A DNA stretch of 64,000 nt, taken from positions 1-64,000 of the forward strand of contig JAVBQI010000082.1 in assembly GCA_031549145.1 (NCBI GenBank), read 5' to 3'. A model generated the notes under the pieces. The model was not told the DNA's origin, made no database searches, and saw only the letters and a program-made list of their open reading frames with translations. A program made the translations under genes and the position numbers. Source of the stretch: JAVBSX01 sp031549145 (GTDB lineage Bacteria > Planctomycetota > Planctomycetia > Pirellulales > Thermoguttaceae). How positions within the stretch are numbered: the first letter of the stretch is position 1; every line of letters starts with the position of its first letter. Positions 15,725-23,893 of this stretch are shown here, piece by piece.

Positions 15725-18700
15725 ATGAACATCTCACATTTTTTTATCGATCGGCCGATTTTCGCGTGCGTGATCTCGGTTCTCGTACTCCTGCTGGGGG
15801 CGGTTGCGTACGTGTTTCTCCCGGTCGCGCAGTTTCCGGACATCGTCCCGCCGACGGTCGTCGTGACGACGAGCTATCCGGGGGCGAGCGCCGAAACCGT
15901 CGTCAATACCGTCGCGCTGCCGATCGAAAAACAGGTCAACGGCGTCGACCGGATGCTCTACATCACGACCTCCTGCACCAGCGACGGGGATATGCAGATG
16001 ACCGTCACGTTCGAAGTCGGCACCGATCCCGATATGGCGACGGTTCTCGTCCAGAATCGGGTCAAAATCGCCGAGCCGGTTCTTCCCGAGGAAGTGACCC
16101 GGCAAGGGGTCACGGTCAAGAAAAAATCGCCGAACATGGTCGTCGTCCTCAACTTCTACGAGCCCAAGGACCTCGAAGCGAAGAAGGCCGGAACCTTCAA
16201 GATGACCGATGCGGAAAAAGAAGCCCGGGGACTCTACCTGACCAATTTCGTCGTAGCCAATTTGCAGGACCGGCTCGCACGGGTCGAAGGGGTCGGCGAT
16301 GTGACGATTTTCGACACGACGACGTTCAGTATGCGGATTTGGTTGAATCCGGACATTCTCGCCTCGCGGAATATTTCCGTGCAGGAGATCACTTCGGCGC
16401 TCGAAGAGCAGAACATCCAGGTCGCGGCCGGGCGCATCGGCGAACCGCCGACGCCGCGCGGAACGCGGCGGAACGTCGCGCTGACGACGCTGGGCCGGTT
16501 GACCGACGCCTCGCAATTCGAGAACATGATCCTCCGGACCTCCTCGGACGGGAGCATTCTGTATCTCCGGGATGTCGCGACGATCGAACTCGGCGCGGTC
16601 AAGTACCTGACGAAATCACAGCGGGATGGCTTGCCGAACACGACGGCGGCGATCTACCAAAATCCGGGCGCCAACTCGCTCCAGGTCGCCGACAGCGTCG
16701 CGAAGGAGCTCAAGGCGATGTCGAACATTCTCGGCGAAGAGGTCGCAGCGGTCGTCAGTCACGACGCGACCAAATTCGTTCGGGTCTCGATCGAAGAAGT
16801 CAAGAAAACGCTTTTCGCGGCGGTGCTGATCGTCGTGCTGATCGTCTTCGTCTTTCTCCAGGACTGGCGGGCGGCCCTGATTCCGTGTTTGACGGTTCCG
16901 GTTTCGCTCGTCGGCTGTTTCTTCCTGATGTGGTGCATCGGCTTCTCGATCAATTCGCTGACGCTGTTCGGCCTGATTCTCGTGATCGGGATCGTCGTCG
17001 ACGATGCGATCATCGTCGTCGAGAACACCCAACGCCTGATCGACACGGAAAACCTCGGGCCCGTCGAGGCGGCCCGAAAAGCGATGAACGAAGTTTCCGG
17101 ACCGATTATCGCGACAACGTTCGTGCTCATGTCGATCTTCATTCCGACGGCAATGACGCCGGGAATCGTCGGCGACATTTACCGGCAGTTCGCGCTGACG
17201 ATCGCCGGGGCGGTTTGCATCTCGGCGATGTGCGCGTTGACTTTCGCCCCGGCGTTGGCGGCGATCATGCTGCGGAAAAGCCTCCCCGACGAAAAGAAGA
17301 ATATCGGCTTCCGGGCTTTCAATTACTGCTTCAACGGTTACGCGAATTTCTATCTCGGAACGGTCAAAGGAGTGATTTCGGGCCGCTTTCTCGTGCTGTT
17401 GCTCTGGTTCGGACTTCTCGGCGGACTTTACGCCGCGTTTATGTACCTGCCGACCGGATTCATTCCGAACGAGGACCAGGGGGTGCTCTACCTCGAAGCG
17501 AAGCTGCCGGAAGGGGCCTCGCAGGAACGGTCTCAAGAGCTCATCGACGCGATGCAGGCAATGCTCGATGAGGATATGGAAGGGATCGAAACCGTCGTTA
17601 CGGTCAACGGACATTCGCTGCTCGATAATGCCAACTCGACGAATTCCGTGTTCGGCTTGCTCGTCCTGACTCCTTGGAAAGACCGGTACCCGACGCTGTT
17701 CGAGCAGTGCAAATCCCTCCTCGGTATCAAACCGGCGAAAGGACGCCCCGGTTCGACCCTGTCGATGGAACGGCTGTTGGCGAAATGGACGCAAAAATTT
17801 TCGACGATCCCGGACGCCATGGTCCTGATCTATCCGCCGCCGCCGATTCTCGGGCTCGGCAACTCGGCCGGTTCGGAGATGCAAATCCTCGACCAAAGGG
17901 ACAACGGCGTCGGAGCCTTGTCACAGGCCGCGACCGATCTCGTCGACCAGGCGGTGGAAAGCGGACTCTTTTCGCGAATTCAAACGACTTTCCGTCCGTA
18001 CGCCCCGCGACTCTATCTGGACATCGACCGCGAAAAAGTCAAAAAAATGGGGGTCTCGCTCAACGAGGTTTTCGCGGCTCTCGAAGGGTATTACGGTTCG
18101 GTTTACGTCAACGATTTCAATCGTTTCGACAACGTTTATCACGTCATGGTCCAGGCCCAGGGGGAATTTCGCGACAATCCGAAAGACGTCCTCGAAATGA
18201 AGTTCAAGAATCCGGACGGAAAAATGGTCCCGGTCGAAGCAATCGCGACGCTACGGGAAACGGTCGGGCCGCAGATCATGCCGCGATTCCAACTGTATAC
18301 GGCCGCGTACGTTCAAGCGCAACTCCGGCCCGGAATCAGCACGGGCCAGGGCATGGCGATGTTGAGCGAATTGGCCGCCGATTTGCCGTCCGGTTTCGAT
18401 TACGGCTGGACCGGCATGTCGTATCAGGAAGCGAAAGTCGGCAGCGTCACGGGCTATGTCTTCGCACTCTCCGTGATCTTCGCGTTCTTCGTGCTGGCGG
18501 CCCAATACGAAAGCTGGTCGGCCCCGATCATCATTTTGATGGCGGTTCCGCTCGGGATCGGCGGGGCGATCCTCGCCGTCGCGCTGCGGGGCATCGAGGT
18601 CAACATTTACACGCAAATCGGCTTTATCCTGATGGTCGGGCTCTCGGCGAAGAACGCGATCCTGATCACGGAGTTCGCGATGGAGAAACGCCGCAGCGGC

Positions 18701-19018
18701 GAGCCGATGATCCAATCGGCGTTCGAGGCGGGCCGTTTGCGGCTCAGGCCGATCATGATGACCTCGTTCGCGTTTATTCTGGGAATCTTCCCGCTCTTGA
18801 TCGCGAGCGGCGCGGGGGCGAACAGCCGGCACGCGATCGGAACGCCGGTCTTCGGCGGCATGCTGACCGAAACGATGGTCGGAATTTACGTGACGCCGGT
18901 TCTCTTCGTGCTCCTGACCGCCTGGAGCGAAGCGTTCGCGAAATGGATCGGCAAAACGCTTGCCTCCGAGCGGGAAACCGTATCATCGGAAACGGACGCG
19001 GATCAAATCTCGCGCTGA
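15725..19018 (+). CDS. RND-family multidrug efflux pump (HAE1/AcrB-like)
   Basis: A 1097-residue inner-membrane proton antiporter, slightly longer than AcrB (about 1050). It starts with the typical MNISHFFIDRPIFACVISVLVLLLG. Proton-relay residues are present: the aspartate pair in helix 4 (VIGIVVDDAIIVVENTQ) and the helix 10 lysine (VGLSAKNAILITEFA). Two large periplasmic loops of about 300 residues give the porter and docking domains. Substrates cannot be inferred. It forms a tripartite system with the adaptor gene just upstream; the outer-membrane channel must be encoded elsewhere. The adaptor-pump gap contains a nested repeat, which could act as a stem-loop tuning the ratio of the two products (inference). 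Confidence 0.93.
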   Translation: MNISHFFIDRPIFACVISVLVLLLGAVAYVFLPVAQFPDIVPPTVVVTTSYPGASAETVVNTVALPIEKQVNGVDRMLYITTSCTSDGDMQMTVTFEVGTDPDMATVLVQNRVKIAEPVLPEEVTRQGVTVKKKSPNMVVVLNFYEPKDLEAKKAGTFKMTDAEKEARGLYLTNFVVANLQDRLARVEGVGDVTIFDTTTFSMRIWLNPDILASRNISVQEITSALEEQNIQVAAGRIGEPPTPRGTRRNVALTTLGRLTDASQFENMILRTSSDGSILYLRDVATIELGAVKYLTKSQRDGLPNTTAAIYQNPGANSLQVADSVAKELKAMSNILGEEVAAVVSHDATKFVRVSIEEVKKTLFAAVLIVVLIVFVFLQDWRAALIPCLTVPVSLVGCFFLMWCIGFSINSLTLFGLILVIGIVVDDAIIVVENTQRLIDTENLGPVEAARKAMNEVSGPIIATTFVLMSIFIPTAMTPGIVGDIYRQFALTIAGAVCISAMCALTFAPALAAIMLRKSLPDEKKNIGFRAFNYCFNGYANFYLGTVKGVISGRFLVLLLWFGLLGGLYAAFMYLPTGFIPNEDQGVLYLEAKLPEGASQERSQELIDAMQAMLDEDMEGIETVVTVNGHSLLDNANSTNSVFGLLVLTPWKDRYPTLFEQCKSLLGIKPAKGRPGSTLSMERLLAKWTQKFSTIPDAMVLIYPPPPILGLGNSAGSEMQILDQRDNGVGALSQAATDLVDQAVESGLFSRIQTTFRPYAPRLYLDIDREKVKKMGVSLNEVFAALEGYYGSVYVNDFNRFDNVYHVMVQAQGEFRDNPKDVLEMKFKNPDGKMVPVEAIATLRETVGPQIMPRFQLYTAAYVQAQLRPGISTGQGMAMLSELAADLPSGFDYGWTGMSYQEAKVGSVTGYVFALSVIFAFFVLAAQYESWSAPIIILMAVPLGIGGAILAVALRGIEVNIYTQIGFILMVGLSAKNAILITEFAMEKRRSGEPMIQSAFEAGRLRLRPIMMTSFAFILGIFPLLIASGAGANSRHAIGTPVFGGMLTETMVGIYVTPVLFVLLTAWSEAFAKWIGKTLASERETVSSETDADQISR

Positions 19019-19187
19019 CGCTTCGTGCTGCTGTTTGCTGCGTTCGACTTTGCAATCCTCCTGTCATTTGTTCGGAGTAGGTTGCCGGAAGATGATTTTT
19101 CAATTAACCTCATAAGCGAAGGGCATGACAATGCCCTCACGTTGCCGTTTGTCGGTCCGTGCAAAACCTTTGAAACCAATCGGTCTG

Positions 19188-20855
19188 ATGATGTTGGAAA
19201 ATACCGCACCGCTCGAACCCCGGCCGAATTCCCCGGTCGAACCGCAGCCCGCCTCGCCGGAAAAAACGATTTCCTGGCGGGAACCTTGTGCCGTTCTTTT
19301 GGCCATTTTCCTGGTCGACGCAACGGTTTATCACGGGGCGGGATTCGCGGGAATCGCACTCCTGCTGTTCGTTTTGCCGTTGCTTTTTTGGGCCGGCATC
19401 ACCGTTCCCCGAACAAACCGGCTCATCCTGCTCTTCGCAGCGGGGGCGGCGGCCGTCGCGGCCAAACTGCTGTGGTGCGGCAACGGCTGGGCGGCGTTTC
19501 TCGGTTTCGTCGTCGTTTTCCTTTTCGCCGCCGCACTCAACGGAGTACCGTTCCGTTATTTCAACCTCATTTACTATTTACTCCGATTGATCGCTTCCGG
19601 GGCGTACGGTTTCGCGGACTATTTTCGAAGCTCGAAACGGCTCCGGCGCATCAGCCTTCGTTCTCCGGCGGCCGTTTTGATACCGCTTCTCGCGGTTGTT
19701 GTGTTTGCCGGCATTTTCGTTTGCGCCAATTCCGATCTCCAGGAAATCCTAAAAAACGGCTGGACGGCGTTCGTCGATTGGCTGGGGCAGTTTTCCGATT
19801 GGCTTCCCGCCGGCCCGCAAGTCGCGATTTGGATCGCCGCCGGTTGGATCACGATCGGACTTTTGCGGCCGCTCCCCGAAACGTTTCGGCTTGCCGCCCG
19901 GTTCGTCTGGCCCGAAATCGTCTCGAACCAAAGCCCGCCTGCGCTTCCCGGGGAAGAGGTTTTCGTCGCACAAAAAGTCGTCGAGGAAGACGCCAAAGTC
20001 GATTCGCCGCATTATTTCATTTTTCGCAACACGCTTCTGGCCTTGAACGTTTTGTTCGCCGTCTATCTCGTGTTTGAATTTTACAAGAACTGGACCCGTG
20101 ATTTTCCGCCCGGTTTCGATTACTCCCGGCACATGCATTTGGGGGCCGCGTATTTGACATTCGCTCTCGGCTTGAGCACCCTGATCCTCTGCGCGATCTT
20201 TCAGGGAGACATGCTCCGCGACCCTCGGATCGGTCGGTTGAAACGCCTTGCCGGAATCTGGTCGGCCTTGAATTTTCTGCTCGCGTTTTCCGTGTACAAC
20301 CGTCTTTACATATACATCGATTTGAACGGCCTCTCGCGTCTTCGCATCATCGGACTGCTCGGGACGACGGCGGTCGTGCTCGGGCTGGTCATGGTCGTGA
20401 GAATGTTCCTGCTCTCGAAAAAAATCGACTGGCTGCTCCAGCGTTACGCCGTGTCGGTTTTCGCGGTCGTGTTTCTCGGGCTGGTTTTCCCTTTCGACAT
20501 GCTGATCGCCCATCACAATGTCGCCCGGGTCATGCGAGGGGACCTCGCCCCGTCGATTTTTCTTTTGAGACATCCTGAGAGCGCGGAAGATTATCTCGCC
20601 TCTTTACCGCTTTTGGATTCGGACGATCCGATTATCCGCGAGGGGGCGTGGGCGTTGTTCGCGGAAAAATTTCCGACGCTTTGCGCTCCGCCGCCGCCGG
20701 ACAAATACGGCTGGACCGCGTTTCAATGGTCGGAAAAACGATTGCGCAAGGCCTTGGAATCGCGACGAGGAGAGCTGGACGTCTTTCTACTCGATTACTC
20801 AAAGCGCGAAAAGGCGATCGACAGTTTCCGAAAATATACGGATCGTTGGATTTAG
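19188..20855 (+). CDS. Polytopic membrane protein, DUF4153/DUF4173-like
   Basis: About 555 residues from an ATG at 19188 (a second ATG follows at once at 19191; the choice is uncertain). A proline-rich cytosolic N-terminus of about 35 residues leads into roughly 10-12 hydrophobic helices, with a conserved-looking middle block (NGVPFRYFNLIYYLLRLIASG, PHYFIFRNTLLALNVLFAVYL, YLTFALGLSTLILCAIF). The overall plan matches the DUF4153/DUF4173 group, whose function is not established. The C-terminal 120 residues are soluble and contain HPESAEDYLASLPLLDSDDP and a Trp/Arg-rich tail. It lies 170 bases downstream of the RND pump in the same direction but need not be functionally linked. Confidence 0.65.
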   Translation: MMLENTAPLEPRPNSPVEPQPASPEKTISWREPCAVLLAIFLVDATVYHGAGFAGIALLLFVLPLLFWAGITVPRTNRLILLFAAGAAAVAAKLLWCGNGWAAFLGFVVVFLFAAALNGVPFRYFNLIYYLLRLIASGAYGFADYFRSSKRLRRISLRSPAAVLIPLLAVVVFAGIFVCANSDLQEILKNGWTAFVDWLGQFSDWLPAGPQVAIWIAAGWITIGLLRPLPETFRLAARFVWPEIVSNQSPPALPGEEVFVAQKVVEEDAKVDSPHYFIFRNTLLALNVLFAVYLVFEFYKNWTRDFPPGFDYSRHMHLGAAYLTFALGLSTLILCAIFQGDMLRDPRIGRLKRLAGIWSALNFLLAFSVYNRLYIYIDLNGLSRLRIIGLLGTTAVVLGLVMVVRMFLLSKKIDWLLQRYAVSVFAVVFLGLVFPFDMLIAHHNVARVMRGDLAPSIFLLRHPESAEDYLASLPLLDSDDPIIREGAWALFAEKFPTLCAPPPPDKYGWTAFQWSEKRLRKALESRRGELDVFLLDYSKREKAIDSFRKYTDRWI

Positions 20856-20885
20856 CGGAAGGTTTTCGCCAAATCACCCGGAGCC

Positions 20886-20933
20886 CGACGCCTCAGCGAA
20901 GGAAAATACGTATTCTCCCTCGCTGAGGTGTCG
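20886..20933 (+). terminator. Long hairpin after the polytopic membrane gene
   Basis: cgacgcctcagcga pairs with tcgctgaggtgtcg across a 17-base loop, followed by a T-rich stretch. It is probably a terminator, possibly derived from a repeat. Confidence 0.5.
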
Positions 20934-20975
20934 AGTTCCGTTTTGTTTTATGATTTTTTGTCTAAAAATCAATTG

Positions 20976-21004
20976 TAGACAAACTCCCAAACGTGTCATA
21001 TAAT
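20976..21004 (+). promoter_or_regulatory. Candidate sigma-70-type promoter with no gene for 430 bases
   Basis: TAGACA (20976-20981) and TATAAT (20999-21004) are 17 bases apart. The next recognised gene starts at 21446. The AT-rich region between shows no ORF longer than a few codons with good coding character, so a leader or small RNA is possible. Confidence 0.4.
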
Positions 21005-21358
21005 CAATGTATATTCGCAAATTTTCTTTTAAGGAAGTTTATCGACCTTGAAGAGTAGAATCTCCAAGTCGTTTTAAGTTTCCTGATTAAGTGGCGTTTG
21101 TTTTGGACTGCTGGTGTGTTTTGAATTTTCGCTTTGCTTTTCAAAACTGGGTTTTTTCAAACGGCGGCAGAAAGATGCACAATGATACACAGAGACGTCC
21201 AAACGAGAGTTTTCATGCAATTTGATACTTTTGAATAATCAATAGAATTGGAGTTTTTAGGAAAATCCGCATTATTCTTTGTATATTCGACCTTAAACTA
21301 CAAGAAATGACCTGTTTTCAGAATGATTGACTCTTTTCCTTCTTAACATGACGACGAA
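21005..21358 (+). other. AT-rich non-coding region upstream of the PEP-CTERM gene
   Basis: About 350 bases, visibly AT-richer than the genes. It contains two copies of tgtatattcg (about 21008 and 21281). No convincing ORF is seen. It could hold binding sites for a sigma-54 activator or a transcript from the promoter at 20976. Confidence 0.3.
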
Positions 21359-21375
21359 TTGGCATGGTTTTTGCT
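21359..21375 (+). promoter_or_regulatory. Sigma-54 (RpoN) promoter of the PEP-CTERM gene
   Basis: TTGGCATGGTTTTTGCT matches the sigma-54 consensus YTGGCACGRNNNTTGCW at every position except one (C to T), with the invariant GG and GC correctly spaced. Transcription would start near 21386, leaving about 60 bases before the ATG at 21446, which has an aggggg ribosome site. In exosortase-carrying bacteria, PEP-CTERM genes are known to be driven by RpoN with a PrsR-type activator. Confidence 0.7.
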
Positions 21376-21445
21376 CTTATCGTTGTTGTAACTCGGAATC
21401 CGAAATATCAATCATTTGTTCAGTATTTTTTAAGGGGGCAGAAAA

Positions 21446-22429
21446 ATGAAAAACGACAAAAAATTCATAGTGCTGGGGCTGGCTTTCGCTTTGCTTGTTT
21501 TCGGGGCCGCGTTGTCCGCGAACGCCGATCAAGTGCTTGGGCCGGCGGCAAATTACAATGTGTTTGTTTTGGGGAACCTCAACGGGCATAATGCCGACGT
21601 TGAAGGGAACCTCGCGGTCGGCCGGAATATGACGACGACCGTTTACGGTGTCGGACATAAAAACCGGGGGTTTTACGATGCGGCCCTGGTTGTCGGAGGT
21701 AATGCGAGCCTCGGCAGCGGCGAACTTCAGAACGGCAACTTTTATTACGGCGGAACGTATACCAATACGGGCGGCTTTAATGTTCGAGGCGGAAGCATCA
21801 ACAGCTTTACGGTCGAGAACGCACCGATTGATTTCGCTGCGGCAACGGCCTATTTCGGCGATCTTTCCTCAAGCTGGGGCGATTTGAACGCGACGGCCGG
21901 ATCGAGCACTTTGAACCAATATACCAAACTGACGATCAACGCCGGAGCCGGCGTCGACGGGTTGGCCGTCGTCAATATGTCCGTGACTGACTTTCTGAAT
22001 GCTTGGACGACGGAAATCATTGCAGCGGCCGGAACGACCGTTTTGATCAACGTTTTCGGCGATTCCGCCCTGATTCAAGGTCAAACGCAGTACAGCGGAG
22101 GGGTAACCGCCTCGAACGTGATGTTCAATTTCGTGGACGCGACGTCGCTGACTTTCCAGCAAATCAATTTCTCGGCGAACATGATCGCCGTCAACGCAAC
22201 CGCGACGATCACGCAAGGTCAAATGGACGGTCAGTTCATTTTCGGCAACCTGGAACAGCCTGGGACCGGCGAATTTCATAATAATATCACCTTTAACGGC
22301 GATTTGCCGATCCCGACGCCCGATGATCCCGAAGATCCCTCGGCGACGCCGGAACCGGCAACGCTCCTGATCCTGGGCCTGGGAATGCTCGGAACCGGAT
22401 TTGTAGCCCGGCGCCGGAGAACCGTTTAG
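21446..22429 (+). CDS. PEP-CTERM surface protein, choice-of-anchor A family
   Basis: A 327-residue exported protein. It has a signal peptide (FALLVFGAALSANA) and a beta-rich central region starting QVLGPAANYNVFVLGNLNG, typical of the choice-of-anchor A family, with many Asn/Gly and VEGNLAVGRN-type strands. The spacer is Pro/Asp rich (PTPDDPEDPSATPEP). The C-terminal sorting signal is PEPATLLILGLGMLGTGFVA followed by RRRR. The PEP motif is recognised by exosortase, which cleaves the tail and attaches the protein to surface polysaccharide or the extracellular matrix; no exosortase gene is in the window. It has its own sigma-54 promoter and a strong terminator, so it is a regulated single-gene unit. 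It is likely an adhesion or matrix component. Confidence 0.9.
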   Translation: MKNDKKFIVLGLAFALLVFGAALSANADQVLGPAANYNVFVLGNLNGHNADVEGNLAVGRNMTTTVYGVGHKNRGFYDAALVVGGNASLGSGELQNGNFYYGGTYTNTGGFNVRGGSINSFTVENAPIDFAAATAYFGDLSSSWGDLNATAGSSTLNQYTKLTINAGAGVDGLAVVNMSVTDFLNAWTTEIIAAAGTTVLINVFGDSALIQGQTQYSGGVTASNVMFNFVDATSLTFQQINFSANMIAVNATATITQGQMDGQFIFGNLEQPGTGEFHNNITFNGDLPIPTPDDPEDPSATPEPATLLILGLGMLGTGFVARRRRTV

Positions 22430-22467
22430 GAACCGGTTTTTTGGAAGTCTCCAACTTGAACCTGATA

Positions 22468-22498
22468 GGGGGGCCGTGTGAGCGGTCCCCCTTTTTTT
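22468..22498 (+). terminator. Rho-independent terminator of the PEP-CTERM gene
   Basis: ggggggccg pairs with cggtccccc around a short loop and is followed by seven T. It is about 40 bases after the stop codon. Confidence 0.85.
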
Positions 22499-22615
22499 CG
22501 TGGTGTTCGACGGCATGTGTGCTTGCCCCACCCGGATTGACCCGGCGTTTCGGGCTCGGCATTCGCGGGTCCATTTTTTACGACACCCTTCAAAGAAATT
22601 GCCGGAAGGGGTCGT

Positions 22616-22644
22616 TTGCTTTCTTGGGTTCGCGGAGGTATAAT
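22616..22644 (+). promoter_or_regulatory. Sigma-70-type promoter of the pilT-like operon
   Basis: TTGCTT (22616-22621) and a perfect TATAAT (22639-22644) with a 17-base spacer lie about 50 bases before the ATG at 22695. Confidence 0.55.
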
Positions 22645-22694
22645 CGCGGGGGTGCTGTCCCTTTGTCTTCCTCTCCCTTTCCCGGAGTTTTTAT

Positions 22695-23852
22695 ATGGCC
22701 GATGCTTCGACGGATGCCGGTTCCCTCGCGGAACGTTTTGTTAAGAAGAAAAAAGATTACGAAATCGACAAGTATTTCCGCACACTGGTCCGGCTGCAAG
22801 GGAGCGACTTGCACCTGAAGGCGGACCGACCGCCTTACGTCCGGGTCAAGGGCGAACTGCGTCCGTTGGACCGCGGGCCGATCGAGGACGAGGAAATGGC
22901 CCGGATGATTCTCGCGATCATGGACGAGCGCAACCGTCGGATTCTCAACGAAACCGGCGGGGCCGACTTCGCGCACCTGACCGAAGTCGACGGCGTCAAC
23001 TGGCGATTTCGCGTCAACGTGCTGACGCAAATGGGGCACCTCGGCATGGTCGCCCGGCGTATTAACAACTTTATTCCGGAGCTGGAAAAACTGCATATGC
23101 CCGGTTCGCTTTACGAACTGTGCAAACATTCCCAAGGGATGATTCTTCTGGCCGGAATCACCGGGAGCGGCAAGAGCACGACGATCGCCTCGATGCTCAA
23201 CTGGGTCAACAAGAATTACCGCAAGCATATTCTCACCCTCGAAGACCCGATCGAGTTCATGTTTACGGAAGAGAAATGTCTCGTCAACCAGCGCGAGATC
23301 GGTCAGGACGTGGTCGATTTTTCGATCGGGATGAAGCACGCCGTCCGGGAAGACCCCGACGTGATGCTTGTCGGTGAGATGCGGGACCGGGAAACCTTCG
23401 AGACGGCGATTCACGCGGCGGAGACGGGGCACTTGGTGTTCGGAACGATTCACGCTTCAACGGCTCCGAGCACGATCGGTCGTATTTTGGACCTTTTCCC
23501 CAGCTCGATGCACAAGGCGATCCGCAGCGCCCTGGTCTTCAATATGAAAGGGATCGTCGCCCAAAAACTTTTGCCCTCGATCCTCGAAGGGGTGCAACGT
23601 GTTCCGACCGTCGAGGTCATGATTTTCAATTCGATTATCCGGAAGCTCGTGTTGGAGGAAAAGGACGAAAAACTCGGCGATGCGATCCGGATCGGCGTTC
23701 AGGAAGGGATGATGGACTTTACCATGAGCCTGAAGAATCTCGTCCTCGCCAAAAAAATCGATCGGGCGACGGCCTTCGAGGTTGCACCGAACATCGAATC
23801 CTTGAAAATGGCCCTCAAGGGGATCGAAGTCAAAGAGCCGGGGATTCTCTAG
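22695..23852 (+). CDS. PilT-like type IV pilus/secretion ATPase
   Basis: A 385-residue hexameric retraction-type ATPase of the PilT/VirB11 superfamily. The N-terminal domain has GSDLHLKADRPPYVRVKGEL. All nucleotide motifs are intact: Walker A GITGSGKST (154-162), Asp box TLEDPIEF (181-188), Walker B PDVMLVGEMRD (221-231) and His box HLVFGTIHAS (246-255). It is therefore an active motor by sequence. PilT proteins power pilus retraction and twitching; some planctomycete copies probably serve other pseudopilus systems. The next gene encodes a GspE-like relative that has lost its own Walker A, so this protein may be the energy source for a paired machine. Assignment to PilT rather than PilU is tentative, hence no gene symbol. 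Confidence 0.88.
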   Translation: MADASTDAGSLAERFVKKKKDYEIDKYFRTLVRLQGSDLHLKADRPPYVRVKGELRPLDRGPIEDEEMARMILAIMDERNRRILNETGGADFAHLTEVDGVNWRFRVNVLTQMGHLGMVARRINNFIPELEKLHMPGSLYELCKHSQGMILLAGITGSGKSTTIASMLNWVNKNYRKHILTLEDPIEFMFTEEKCLVNQREIGQDVVDFSIGMKHAVREDPDVMLVGEMRDRETFETAIHAAETGHLVFGTIHASTAPSTIGRILDLFPSSMHKAIRSALVFNMKGIVAQKLLPSILEGVQRVPTVEVMIFNSIIRKLVLEEKDEKLGDAIRIGVQEGMMDFTMSLKNLVLAKKIDRATAFEVAPNIESLKMALKGIEVKEPGIL

Positions 23853-23893
23853 AGGCTCGTTTTATTCGTTTTCGCATTTGAAATTCTATCAAC

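Noticed and set aside
15766..17571. Plus-strand frame of 601 codons in the RND pump region
   Set aside because: A second frame inside the RND gene; the real frame has the complete pump.
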